DNA of 17,739 nucleotides, from positions 1 to 17,739 of the forward strand of contig JAPYWP010000006.1 of assembly GCA_028276315.1 (NCBI GenBank), given 5' to 3'. Below the pieces are notes generated by a model that saw only the letters and a program-made list of their open reading frames with translations, searched no databases and had not been told where the DNA came from. Each line of letters opens with the position of its first letter. The first letter of the stretch is position 1. This stretch comes from Minisyncoccota bacterium (GTDB lineage Bacteria > Patescibacteriota > Minisyncoccia > UBA6257 > HR35). A program made the translations under genes and the position numbers. Shown piece after piece: positions 1 to 6,556 of the stretch.

Positions 1-588
1 GGGAATGATGGAACTTTATATAGTGGTTCAACAGTTTGCTCTAATCCTCCAACTCCAGGTTGCCCAACTTGGATAACAGGCAAAGTGGGAGGAGCTTTAA
101 GTTTTGATGGAGTGAATGATTATGTAGATGTTGGTGGAATAATGGACTTAAGAATTAATCATCTTGGTAATCGTCTTACATTTTCATCTTGGATTTATTG
201 GGGAGGTCATTCGGGAGGGCTTGCAAGAATTGGTGGCTTTCAGGGTTATTTTGGGGATTACGCCTTATGGGTGAGAGATACTGGTTCAATTTTATTTGAA
301 GTTGATGGTGTAAATGGTAATGTTTTAGAAACTACTTTAAGAATTAATGTGAATTCTTGGAATTTTATTTTAGCAACATTTGATATGAATAAAATGAGAA
401 TTTTTATAAATGGTCAATTAGTAGCTGAAAGAAGTCCAGTTTTTTATCCTCCTAATGAAGGAGTGGCTAGGTTAAAATTCGGTGATTTAGAAAATAAATT
501 TTTTAATGGTAAAATAGACGAAATAAGAATTTATAAACGTGTATTATCTGATTCAGAAATAAAATTGTTATACGAGTCTAATAAGTAA
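1..588 (+). CDS. LamG-domain surface protein, 3' end (5' truncated by window)
   Basis: The reading frame is open from base 1, so this is the last 195 residues of a larger protein. A GTG at 85 is not a credible start, because the LamG fold already begins upstream (GNDGTLYSG, a CxxxxxxxxC pair, then TWITGKVGG). The visible part is a single concanavalin A-like LamG/jelly-roll domain. It has the usual landmarks GALSFDGVNDYVDV near its start, TFSSWIYW, a W-N-F-I-L-A-T-F strand, the INGQLVAE hairpin and the closing IDEIRIYKRVLSDSEIKLLY. In this family such domains bind glycans or proteins on the cell surface. In Patescibacteria they commonly end large secreted proteins; that placement is from general knowledge. 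No sorting signal or membrane segment follows the domain. The gene ends 15 bp before a convergent small gene. Confidence 0.85.
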   Translation, partial: GNDGTLYSGSTVCSNPPTPGCPTWITGKVGGALSFDGVNDYVDVGGIMDLRINHLGNRLTFSSWIYWGGHSGGLARIGGFQGYFGDYALWVRDTGSILFEVDGVNGNVLETTLRINVNSWNFILATFDMNKMRIFINGQLVAERSPVFYPPNEGVARLKFGDLENKFFNGKIDEIRIYKRVLSDSEIKLLYESNK

Positions 589-603
589 ATAAGCGAAATT
601 TTT

Positions 604-810
604 TTAATTTATCTTGTGGTCGTTAATAAGATCGAAAATTTCTTTTATTAGCATTTCTTTATTTTTAGAGAGTTTTTGCCAAAAAGAAAGGCATTTTTTG
701 CAGTTTTTAGAGTCTTTTAAATAGAATTTTTCTATTCTCCAAATACTTTTATGTTCTTGAATCATTTGATTGAATAAATTGTAAAGGTGGTTGTTGAGTT
801 TTTTATCCAT
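604..810 (-). CDS. small CxxC protein of unknown function (68 aa)
   Basis: I do not recognise a family. The protein is 68 residues, mostly predicted helical and charged, with a single CxxC (C37, C40) in NCKKC, followed by SFWQKL. The N-terminal half has an HLYNLFNQMIQEH helix with E and H residues. There is no signal peptide or membrane span. It is unlikely to be a shadow because it has its own near-consensus promoter: TTGCAA at 845-840, a 17-bp spacer, TATAAT at 822-817, and the ATG 6 nt further on. It is divergent from mreB and converges on the LamG gene. A metal-binding or redox role for the CxxC is only a guess. An alternative is a two-helix adaptor protein. Confidence 0.6.
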   Translation of the reverse strand: MDKKLNNHLYNLFNQMIQEHKSIWRIEKFYLKDSKNCKKCLSFWQKLSKNKEMLIKEIFDLINDHKIN

Positions 811-816
811 AAAATG

Positions 817-878
817 ATTATAGATTAAGATTTAAAAATTTGCAAGTTAAATTGTTAAAACTTTGTTATAATTAATCT
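817..878. promoter_or_regulatory. divergent promoters for the 68-aa gene and mreB
   Basis: On the minus strand, TTGCAA (845-840) and TATAAT (822-817) are 17 bp apart, with the small-gene ATG 6 nt after the -10. On the plus strand an extended -10, TGTTATAAT, lies at 864-872, with the mreB ATG 6 nt later at 879. Both spacings put the expected transcription start at or next to the A of the ATG, so both mRNAs look leaderless. No -35 is evident for mreB, as expected for an extended -10 promoter. Confidence 0.7.
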
Positions 879-1874
879 ATGAAAATAGGTATTGATCTTG
901 GTACAGCAAATACTATTGTTTTTTTGCCAAAAAAAGGAATTGTAGTTAATGAGCCATCTGTTGTTGCTGTTGAAGTTAGTACAAATAGAGTTATTGCTAT
1001 TGGTCAAGAAGCAAAAGAAATGATTGGAAAAACTCCATCTGATATTAAAATTTATAGGCCATTAAAAGAAGGAGTTATTGCAGACTATAGAGTTACACTA
1101 GCTATTTTAAAATATTTTATTTCTAAAGTTAGAAGTTTTTTTAGTTTAACAAAACCCGAAATTATTATTTCTGTTCCTGCTGGAATTAGTTCAGCAGAAA
1201 AAAGAGCAATTATAGATGCTGGTCTTGAAGCAGGCGCAAAAAATGTTTGGCCAATAAAAGAACCTATTTTAGCAGCATTAGGAGCTGGTATGCCAATTAA
1301 TTCTTCTATAGGTAATATGATAGTTAATATTGGTGGTGGTACTACAGAGATTGCAGTTATATCTTTGGGTGGAATTGTTACATTTAGTTCTTTAAAAGTT
1401 GCAGGAGATAAGTTTGATTCTTCTATTATGGAATATTTTAGAAGAAAACATAATTTAGCTATTGGTGAGCAAATAGCAGAGAAAATTAAAATAAAAATAA
1501 GTTCTGCCTTAATTAAAAAAAATAAATTTGAAACAGATGAAATAACTGGTGTAGATTTAATTTCAGGGCTTCCAAAAACAATAAAGGTTACTTCAAATGA
1601 AATAGCAGAAGCTATTTCAAGAGATTTAAATGAAATTGTTAATGAAATTAAAAAAGTAATTTCTATAACTCCGCCAGAGCTTGTTGCTGATATTATGAAT
1701 CAAGGAATAGTATTGTCTGGTGGTGGGGCATTGGTAAAAGATCTTGATGAATTGATTCATTTAGCTACAAAAATTCCAGTTTTTGTTGCAGAAGAGCCTA
1801 TATTTTGTGTAGCAAGAGGGACTGGAATAATAATTGAAAAATTAGAAAATTATAAAAGAGTATTTAATTTTTAA
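879..1874 (+). CDS. mreB: rod-shape actin homologue MreB
   Basis: MreB is a bacterial actin-family ATPase that polymerises under the inner membrane and organises the cell-wall elongation machinery. At 331 residues it is near the usual length of about 340. Visible actin-fold motifs are phosphate-1 DLGTANT (residues 6-12), EPILAALGAG (128-137), phosphate-2 NIGGGTTEIAVIS (150-162), IGEQIAEKIKI (195-205) typical of MreB, and the adenosine motif VLSGGGALV (278-286). It starts at the ATG directly behind a TGTTATAAT extended -10, so the mRNA is probably leaderless. holB follows after 1 nt, suggesting cotranscription. mreC and mreD are not in this window. The family assignment is secure; whether it is MreB proper or an Mbl-type paralogue cannot be told from sequence alone. 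Confidence 0.96.
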   Translation: MKIGIDLGTANTIVFLPKKGIVVNEPSVVAVEVSTNRVIAIGQEAKEMIGKTPSDIKIYRPLKEGVIADYRVTLAILKYFISKVRSFFSLTKPEIIISVPAGISSAEKRAIIDAGLEAGAKNVWPIKEPILAALGAGMPINSSIGNMIVNIGGGTTEIAVISLGGIVTFSSLKVAGDKFDSSIMEYFRRKHNLAIGEQIAEKIKIKISSALIKKNKFETDEITGVDLISGLPKTIKVTSNEIAEAISRDLNEIVNEIKKVISITPPELVADIMNQGIVLSGGGALVKDLDELIHLATKIPVFVAEEPIFCVARGTGIIIEKLENYKRVFNF

Positions 1875-1875
1875 A

Positions 1876-2688
1876 ATGTTTCTTTTAGGAAATAGAATTA
1901 TAAGGGAAAAAATAGAAGAGATAATTTTAAAAAATAAAGTAGTAGGATCATTTTTGTTTTATGGGCCGAAAGGAATTGGAAAATTTACTTTTGCTAAATA
2001 TTTAGCTGAAAACTTTGATCCACACGATAGGCTGATTATTGAGAAAAAAGATGATGAACATGTTATTTTAAGCGAGATAAATTTTATAAAAAATTTTTTA
2101 ATGACAAAGCCACTTAAAGATAGAAAAATAGTTGTAATAGATCAATTTAATAAAGCAACATTAGAGGCACAAAATTCTTTTTTAAAAACACTTGAAGAAC
2201 CAGCTTCAAATACTGTTTTTATTTTAATAACTCAAAATTTATTTTCTGTTTTAAAGACAATTCAATCAAGAGTTCAAATATTTAAATTTTCGGGTGTCCC
2301 AACAGAAGAATGTAAAATTTGGTTAAAAAAGCAAAAATATAAAGAAGAAGATATAGAAATTGCTCTTTATATTTATCCAAATCAACCAGGATTAGCTAAA
2401 AAAGTTATTGATTCTAAAGCAATAGAAATTATTAAAGATTTTATAAATTTTAAAAATAAGAATTCTTTGAAAAAACTTTTGGATGTTAAAGATATTGAGA
2501 AAGAAACCTTCGAGACATTAATTTTATATTTAATACAAAAATTAAGAGAAAAAATTAAAGAAAAAGAAAGTTTGAAAGAAGTTTATAAATTAAAAAATTT
2601 TTTAGATCTATATTGGAATATTAATTTTTATAATTTAAATTTAAAAATTCAATTTTTAAAAGTTTTAGTTGACTACTATGACCAATAA
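1876..2688 (+). CDS. holB: DNA polymerase III delta' subunit (clamp loader)
   Basis: This is an AAA+ clamp-loader subunit of the gamma/tau/delta' group; delta' helps open and load the sliding clamp. At 270 residues it is shorter than typical delta' proteins (about 330). The N-terminal part carries a P-loop-like GPKGIGK (residues 30-36), VVIDQFNKATLEAQNSFLKTLEEP (86-109, given in outline) with the conserved LKTLEEP box, and SRVQ (131-134) in place of the SRC/SRCQ sensor. The four-cysteine zinc module of gamma/tau and many delta' proteins is absent; the region between residues 44 and 65 is short. The C-terminal third is helical and weakly conserved. It begins 1 nt after mreB and overlaps the next small ORF by 11 nt. 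HolB is preferred over DnaX because of its length and the missing zinc module and C-terminal extension. Confidence 0.88.
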   Translation: MFLLGNRIIREKIEEIILKNKVVGSFLFYGPKGIGKFTFAKYLAENFDPHDRLIIEKKDDEHVILSEINFIKNFLMTKPLKDRKIVVIDQFNKATLEAQNSFLKTLEEPASNTVFILITQNLFSVLKTIQSRVQIFKFSGVPTEECKIWLKKQKYKEEDIEIALYIYPNQPGLAKKVIDSKAIEIIKDFINFKNKNSLKKLLDVKDIEKETFETLILYLIQKLREKIKEKESLKEVYKLKNFLDLYWNINFYNLNLKIQFLKVLVDYYDQ

Positions 2689-2812
2689 AGAAACTTGGAA
2701 TATTTTAATTATTACAATTCTAATTGGCATTATTTTATTTTTTATTTTTGAAATTTCTAATATTAAAGATTTTAGCAGTCTTTATAAAATATTAGAAAAA
2801 ATAAAACGTTAA
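2678..2812 (+). CDS. 44-aa single-pass membrane protein, unknown
   Basis: This short ORF begins at an ATG that overlaps the last 11 nt of holB in another frame, so translational coupling is plausible. It encodes MTNKETWNI, then a strongly hydrophobic stretch at about residues 9-25 (rich in I, L and F with one G), and a charged C-terminal tail of about 19 residues ending EKIKR. The polarity suggests a single transmembrane helix. No family is recognised. Support comes from its operon position, a clean stop and a plausible membrane-protein composition. The small size and AT-rich sequence leave room for chance. A second repeat family begins 24 nt after its stop. Confidence 0.5.
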   Translation: MTNKETWNILIITILIGIILFFIFEISNIKDFSSLYKILEKIKR

Positions 2813-2836
2813 AAACTGACTATTTTAAAGTTAAAT

Positions 2837-2877
2837 ATTTAGTTAACGAGTTTAGCGAGTTAACGAGTTAGTAATTT
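2837..2877 (+). repeat. GTTAACGA-type repeat, copy 1
   Basis: A short tandem of near-identical 9-bp steps (GTTAACGA, GTTTAGCGA, GTTAACGA, GTT). Its first 33 bp (2837-2869) match 11788-11820 at 31 of 33 positions. It sits immediately left of the first CGGAT/ATCCG array, as the second copy does for array 2. It is noncoding and lies between convergent genes. Confidence 0.8.
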
Positions 2878-2881
2878 TCTA

Positions 2882-3022
2882 ATCAGCGTTCATCCTCACA
2901 AAACGGATAAATACGGATTAGGAACGGATAACTACGGATAAATACGGATTTGAAACGGATTAAATGCGAATATCTAATATCCGAATGAATCCGTTTAATA
3001 TCCGCATATATCCGTTGGTCAG
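2882..3022. repeat. helically phased CGGAT/ATCCG repeat array 1
   Basis: A degenerate array fills the spacer between two convergent genes. Two ATCNN units (2882, 2892) come first. Then CGGAT-type units on the plus strand have their ACGGAT starts at 2903, 2913, 2924, 2934, 2944 and 2955, plus TGCGAA at 2965, giving intervals of 10, 11, 10, 10, 11 and 10 bp. Orientation then flips to ATCCG at 2979, 2989, 3000 and 3010. The facing halves could form an imperfect long hairpin. The final unit reaches 3019-3021, the stop codon of the minus-strand gene. Minus-strand ORFs through the array are only translations of the repeat. Confidence 0.85.
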
Positions 3023-3915
3023 AAAATAAATTTATAAATACTTTCTGGAATAATTTTGTCATTTTTATTAAATATTTTTGTTTTTTCTTCACCTCTTAAA
3101 AAATCTTTAAGTTCTATAACTTGTACTTTAATTGTTTTTTTCTCAAAATCAGAATGAACTATTTTTGCTGCTTCTTTAAAATTTGAATTTTTTTCTATAA
3201 GATTAATTCTAGTTTCGTTTTCATTTGCTGTTATAAAGAATGTTAAATTTAATTTATCTAAAATTTTTTCAATTATCTTAATTTTTAGTTCGTGGTTAAA
3301 ATCTTCTTTAAATGAAAAAGAAAAATCAACCCAATCAAGATTTCTTTTTCCATTTTCTATAATTATTTTTTCTTTTAAAGCAAAAAGTCCATAAGATTTT
3401 GCAACTTGAATTTGATCATCGTCTAGTTTTTCTTTTTTTAATATTTTTTCTTTTATTTTCTCTAATATTTTATCTTTTTTTTGATTTCTTTCACATATTT
3501 TGATATCAGACATTAAAAGTTCTTCTTGAATTATTTTATGATCTCTTTCTGGATCAATACTTCCTTCTTGGTGTGGCACGTTTTCTTTTTCAAATGTTCT
3601 TACAATTTCAATTAAAATATCCGCTTCTTTTAAATGAGAAAGAAATTCATTACCAAGTCCTTTACCTTTATATGCATCTTTTACAAGTCCTGCTACATCT
3701 ATAAATTCTAATTCAGGATATTTTATACTTTTAGATCCAAATTTTTTAAATACAGTTAAAAATTCTTCTTTATCGTATAGAACAATTCCTCTATTTGGAT
3801 TTATCGTAGTAAATGGCCATTCTCCTTCTTGAGCAACATATTTTTGAGTCATTAAATTTAAAAAAGTAGATTTACCAACATTTGGCATCCCAACTATTCC
3901 AACCTTTATTTTCAT
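3019..3915 (-). CDS. ychF: YchF/Ola1-family P-loop NTPase, divergent
   Basis: YchF proteins are Obg-related, ribosome-associated ATP/GTPases with a C-terminal TGS domain. Here GMPNVGKS (residues 9-16) is the P-loop. FIDVAGLVKDAYKGKGLGNEF (71-91, outline) is the family's switch II/G3 block, and HLKEADILIEIVRTFE plus GSIDPERDHKIIQEEL are further family blocks. The TGS region spans about 223-296 with the hallmark HSDFEK (254-259). The protein is 298 residues; typical YchF is about 360, and the helical insert is reduced. The NxxE specificity motif expected near residues 183-193 is not visible; the sequence reads KEKIIIENGKRNLD instead. It starts 6 nt behind TGTTAAAAT on the minus strand, so it is probably leaderless. 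Its TGA stop lies at the edge of a repeat array. Confidence 0.85.
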   Translation of the reverse strand: MKIKVGIVGMPNVGKSTFLNLMTQKYVAQEGEWPFTTINPNRGIVLYDKEEFLTVFKKFGSKSIKYPELEFIDVAGLVKDAYKGKGLGNEFLSHLKEADILIEIVRTFEKENVPHQEGSIDPERDHKIIQEELLMSDIKICERNQKKDKILEKIKEKILKKEKLDDDQIQVAKSYGLFALKEKIIIENGKRNLDWVDFSFSFKEDFNHELKIKIIEKILDKLNLTFFITANENETRINLIEKNSNFKEAAKIVHSDFEKKTIKVQVIELKDFLRGEEKTKIFNKNDKIIPESIYKFIF

Positions 3916-3921
3916 TTTAAA

Positions 3922-3968
3922 ATTTTAACATATAAAATTAACAATTTAAATTTCAACCATGTTATAAT
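3922..3968. promoter_or_regulatory. divergent extended -10 promoters for ychF and glyS
   Basis: On the minus strand, TGTTAAAAT (3930-3922) ends 6 nt before the ychF ATG. On the plus strand, TGTTATAAT (3960-3968) ends 13 nt before the glyS ATG at 3982, leaving a predicted leader of only a few nucleotides. Neither has a clear -35 and neither start has a Shine-Dalgarno sequence. Confidence 0.65.
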
Positions 3969-3981
3969 AAATTAAATTATT

Positions 3982-5274
3982 ATGAAAAATGAATTTTTAG
4001 AAAAGTTTATAAATTTTTTAAAAAATGAAGGATTTATTTTTCAATCAAATGAAATATACGGAGGAGTAAGTGGTTTTTACGATTTTGGCCCCCTTGGAAG
4101 TTTAATGAAACTTAATATTAAAAATTTATGGCTTAAAGATGTTGTTTTTAGTGAAAAAAATGTTTTTTTAATAGATACTTCATTAATTAATCCCAAAGTA
4201 GTTTTCGAAGCATCCGGCCATTTAGAGAATTTTTTTGATATTTTAATAGAATGTAAAAATTGCCATTTAAGATTTAAAAAAGAAGAAGGAGAAAAATGTC
4301 CTGATTGTGGATCTTCTAATTTAACTAAACCAAGAAAATTTAATTTAATGTTTCAAACAAAAATAGGCTCTACTGGTAAAATTGACGGTTTTTTAAGACC
4401 AGAAACAGCTCAGGGTGTTTTTGTTAATTTTTTGAATGTTTTAAATTCAACCAGAACAAAATTACCTTTTGGTATAGCAAACATAGGTAAATCTTTTAGA
4501 AACGAAATAAATCCAAGAAACTTTATTTTTAGATTAAGAGAATTTGAACAAATGGAATTAGAATTTTTTACAAAGCCACAAGAGGCTGATTTTTGGTTTA
4601 ATTACTGGTTAGAGAAAAGGTATAATTGGTATTTGAGTCTTGGGATTAAAAAAGAAAATATTAAAAAAGTTGAAATTCCAAAAAGTGAACTTCCTCATTA
4701 TTCTAAAAGAAATGTTGATCTTCATTATAATTTTCCATTTGGTTTTCAAGAAATTGAGGGTTTAGCAAATAGAGGTGATTATGATCTTAAAAGGCATAGC
4801 GAATTTTCTGGCAAAAGTTTAACTTATTATGATCAAAAAGAAAAAGAAAGTTATTTCCCTTATGTAATTGAACCTTCAGCAGGAATAGAAAGATTGGTTT
4901 TTGCATTTTTAGTTGATGCTTTTGATGAAGATGAGGTTGATGGTAAAAAAAGATTTGTTTTAAGACTAAATCCTAAAATTGCGCCAATAAAATTTGCAGT
5001 GCTTCCTTTGTTGTCTAACAGAAAAGAAATTGTAAGACTTGCTCAAGATATTTATGATAATTTAAGAAAAGAATTTATTTGCGTATATGATGAAAATGGA
5101 AGTATTGGAAGAAGATATAGAAGGCAAGATGAAATTGGGACACCATGGTGTATAACTGTAGATTTTGAAAGTTTAGAAAAAAAAGATGTTACTGTAAGAG
5201 ATAGAGATAGTACTAAACAAGAAAGAATAAAAATAGAGGAACTTGAAGAATTTTTTCTTAATAAACTAAAATGA
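3982..5274 (+). CDS. glyS: glycyl-tRNA synthetase, alpha2 (archaeal/eukaryote-like) type
   Basis: A class II synthetase that charges tRNA-Gly in the cytoplasm. The single-chain alpha2 form is shown by the N-terminal YGGVSGFYDFGPLG block (26-39) and EASGH (76-80). A CxxC...CxxC zinc-like insert (C91, C94, C106, C109) follows, then the RPETAQG box (139-145). Motif 2 is around IGKSFRNEINPRN (168-180) with RLREFEQMELEFF (184-196), and motif 3 is EPSAGIERL (297-305). An anticodon-binding domain spans about 335-430 (IAPIKFAVLPL through VRDRDS). At 430 residues it is compact but complete. It starts at the first ATG behind an extended -10. The LigT-like gene overlaps its stop by 4 nt (ATGA), so the two are cotranscribed. 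Confidence 0.96.
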   Translation: MKNEFLEKFINFLKNEGFIFQSNEIYGGVSGFYDFGPLGSLMKLNIKNLWLKDVVFSEKNVFLIDTSLINPKVVFEASGHLENFFDILIECKNCHLRFKKEEGEKCPDCGSSNLTKPRKFNLMFQTKIGSTGKIDGFLRPETAQGVFVNFLNVLNSTRTKLPFGIANIGKSFRNEINPRNFIFRLREFEQMELEFFTKPQEADFWFNYWLEKRYNWYLSLGIKKENIKKVEIPKSELPHYSKRNVDLHYNFPFGFQEIEGLANRGDYDLKRHSEFSGKSLTYYDQKEKESYFPYVIEPSAGIERLVFAFLVDAFDEDEVDGKKRFVLRLNPKIAPIKFAVLPLLSNRKEIVRLAQDIYDNLRKEFICVYDENGSIGRRYRRQDEIGTPWCITVDFESLEKKDVTVRDRDSTKQERIKIEELEEFFLNKLK

Positions 5275-5768
5275 GACTTTTTATTGCACTAACTTTTAAA
5301 GAAGATTTTTTGAAAGAAATAGAAAAAAATATAAAAGATATAAAAAAGAAATTTCAAGGTAAATGGATACCTAAAGAAAATTGGCATCTTACTTTAGCAT
5401 TTTTAGGAGATAGATTTAATGAAAAAGAAGTTATTGATTTTTTGAAAGATAACTTTCTTAATTTAAAAATTAATAGTTTCTTTGCTAAAAAAATTGATTG
5501 GGCTCCAGAACAAAGACCTCGTATGATTTGGGTTTATTTTGATAAAATGAATTTTGATGTTTTTGATAAAATTTTTAACAAATTTGAAGTAAATAATTTT
5601 GTTCCACATATTAATCTTATAAGATTCAATCCAAGACCAAGGCGCTCTCTTTTTAAAATAGATAAAAAAATAAATTTAAGTTTTAAACCAAAAAGCCTTG
5701 TTCTTTTTAATTCTATTCTTAAAAAGCCATTTGCTGAATATTCAAAAATTTACGAAATAGATTTTTAA
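5271..5768 (+). CDS. thpR: LigT/ThpR-like 2H phosphoesterase (RNA 2',3'-cyclic phosphodiesterase)
   Basis: Members of this family act on 2',3'-cyclic phosphate or 2'-5' linked RNA ends, using two HxT/Sx tetrapeptides. The start MRLFIALTF is typical. The first motif is HLTL (residues 39-42) in the usual NWHLTLAFLGD setting. The second is HINL (113-116) within VPHINLIRF, with asparagine where Thr or Ser is usual, so catalysis may be altered. RPRMIWV around residue 84 is also a family feature. At 165 residues it is slightly shorter than typical (about 180). It overlaps the glyS stop by 4 nt, suggesting coupled translation. The physiological substrate is not known for most members. Confidence 0.85.
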   Translation: MRLFIALTFKEDFLKEIEKNIKDIKKKFQGKWIPKENWHLTLAFLGDRFNEKEVIDFLKDNFLNLKINSFFAKKIDWAPEQRPRMIWVYFDKMNFDVFDKIFNKFEVNNFVPHINLIRFNPRPRRSLFKIDKKINLSFKPKSLVLFNSILKKPFAEYSKIYEIDF

Positions 5769-5770
5769 TG

Positions 5771-5797
5771 TATAATCTAATTAATGAAAAGCCAAAA
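5771..5797 (+). repeat. direct duplicate of the pcm promoter and start region (upstream copy)
   Basis: 27 identical bases occur here and at 5911-5937, 140 bp apart. Each copy contains TATAAT, 7 nt, then ATG AAA AGC CAA AA. The upstream copy lacks one A after the shared stretch and runs into a stop after eight codons (5784-5810), so it cannot make pcm. It could still be an active promoter because the -10 and start spacing are kept. Confidence 0.85.
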
Positions 5798-5820
5798 GAG
5801 AAATTCTTAAAATTTAAGGT

Positions 5821-5866
5821 TTAAAGGCTTTGTAGAATTGAAATAAAAAGCAAAAGCCTTTTATAA
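5821..5866 (+). terminator. hairpin between thpR and pcm (weak terminator or structured RNA)
   Basis: AAAGGCTTT (5823-5831) is the reverse complement of AAAGCCTTT (5853-5861), giving a 9-bp stem with a loop of about 21 nt. It is followed by only a short T run (TTTTAT). It could end the glyS-thpR transcript or a short transcript from the duplicated promoter at 5771. The long loop and weak U tract keep confidence low. Nothing else is seen in the 155-bp spacer 5769-5923 apart from the two promoter copies. Confidence 0.35.
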
Positions 5867-5887
5867 GAAAAAAATAATTTAAAAATT

Positions 5888-5923
5888 TTGTAAAAAAAAA
5901 TTAAAAACATTATAATCTAATTA
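5888..5923 (+). promoter_or_regulatory. promoter of the pcm-DUF763-rnc-smc run
   Basis: TTGTAA (5888-5893), a 17-bp spacer, TATAAT (5911-5916), then 7 nt to the ATG at 5924. The spacing predicts a leaderless mRNA. The -10 and start region is duplicated 140 bp upstream. Confidence 0.7.
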
Positions 5924-6556
5924 ATGAAAAGCCAAAAAGAGCTTGTTGAAAAATTAAAAAAAGAAGATGTTTTGAAAACTAAAGAATTGATAGATGCATT
6001 TTTAAACGTTGATAGAGCTTATTTTGTTTTAAATTATCTTAAAGATCAAGCCTATTTAGATGAGCCATTACCTCTTGTAGAAGGACAAACAATTTCTCAA
6101 CCATGGACAGTTGCTTTTATGTTAGAATTATTAGAATTAAAAAAAGGATTAAAATGTTTAGATATTGGTTTTGGTTCAGGTTGGACAACAATGCTAATAT
6201 GGTGGGTTACAAGAGGTGAGACTTTTGCTTCAGAAATAAACAGCCACGTTTTTGATTTAGGAGTTAAAAATATTACGAGATTTTTATATGAAAAGTTAAA
6301 TATTAAAGAATTACCAGAAGAAATTCATCTTTTTAATAATAATGGTGTTAGTGATCTTGTTTCTTTTTCTCCTTTTGATAGAATTTTGGTAAGTGCTGCA
6401 GCAGAAAAAATCCCACAAATATTAATTGATCAACTAAACGATGGAGGAATTATGGTTATTCCTGTCAAAAATAGTTTATTTAAAGTTTTAAAAAATAATG
6501 GTAAAATATACAAAGAAGAATTTCCAGGATTTGTTTTTGTTCCTCTTATAGAATGA
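5924..6556 (+). CDS. pcm: protein-L-isoaspartate O-methyltransferase
   Basis: A SAM-dependent methyltransferase that methylates L-isoaspartyl residues and starts repair of damaged proteins. Visible landmarks are the family substrate motif PLPLVEGQTISQPWTVAFML (residues 48-67), with GQTISQP at 54-60, and SAM motif I CLDIGFGSG (78-86). After these come a later FDRILVSAAAEKIP block and GGIMVIPV. The length of 210 is usual. Tyr of ISQPY is replaced by Trp61. It starts at the ATG behind a consensus-like promoter and overlaps the following DUF763 gene by 4 nt (ATGA). The first five codons are copied upstream in a nonfunctional duplicate. Confidence 0.92.
   Translation: MKSQKELVEKLKKEDVLKTKELIDAFLNVDRAYFVLNYLKDQAYLDEPLPLVEGQTISQPWTVAFMLELLELKKGLKCLDIGFGSGWTTMLIWWVTRGETFASEINSHVFDLGVKNITRFLYEKLNIKELPEEIHLFNNNGVSDLVSFSPFDRILVSAAAEKIPQILIDQLNDGGIMVIPVKNSLFKVLKNNGKIYKEEFPGFVFVPLIE

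Noticed and set aside
2883..3092. 69-aa minus-strand ORF through array 1
   Set aside because: It translates the repeat (IRIYPF-type echoes), overlaps the ychF end in another frame and has no promoter.
5784..5810. 8-codon ORF MKSQKRNS in the duplicated pcm start
   Set aside because: It most likely results from a one-base loss in the duplicate. There is no independent sign that it is a real leader peptide.
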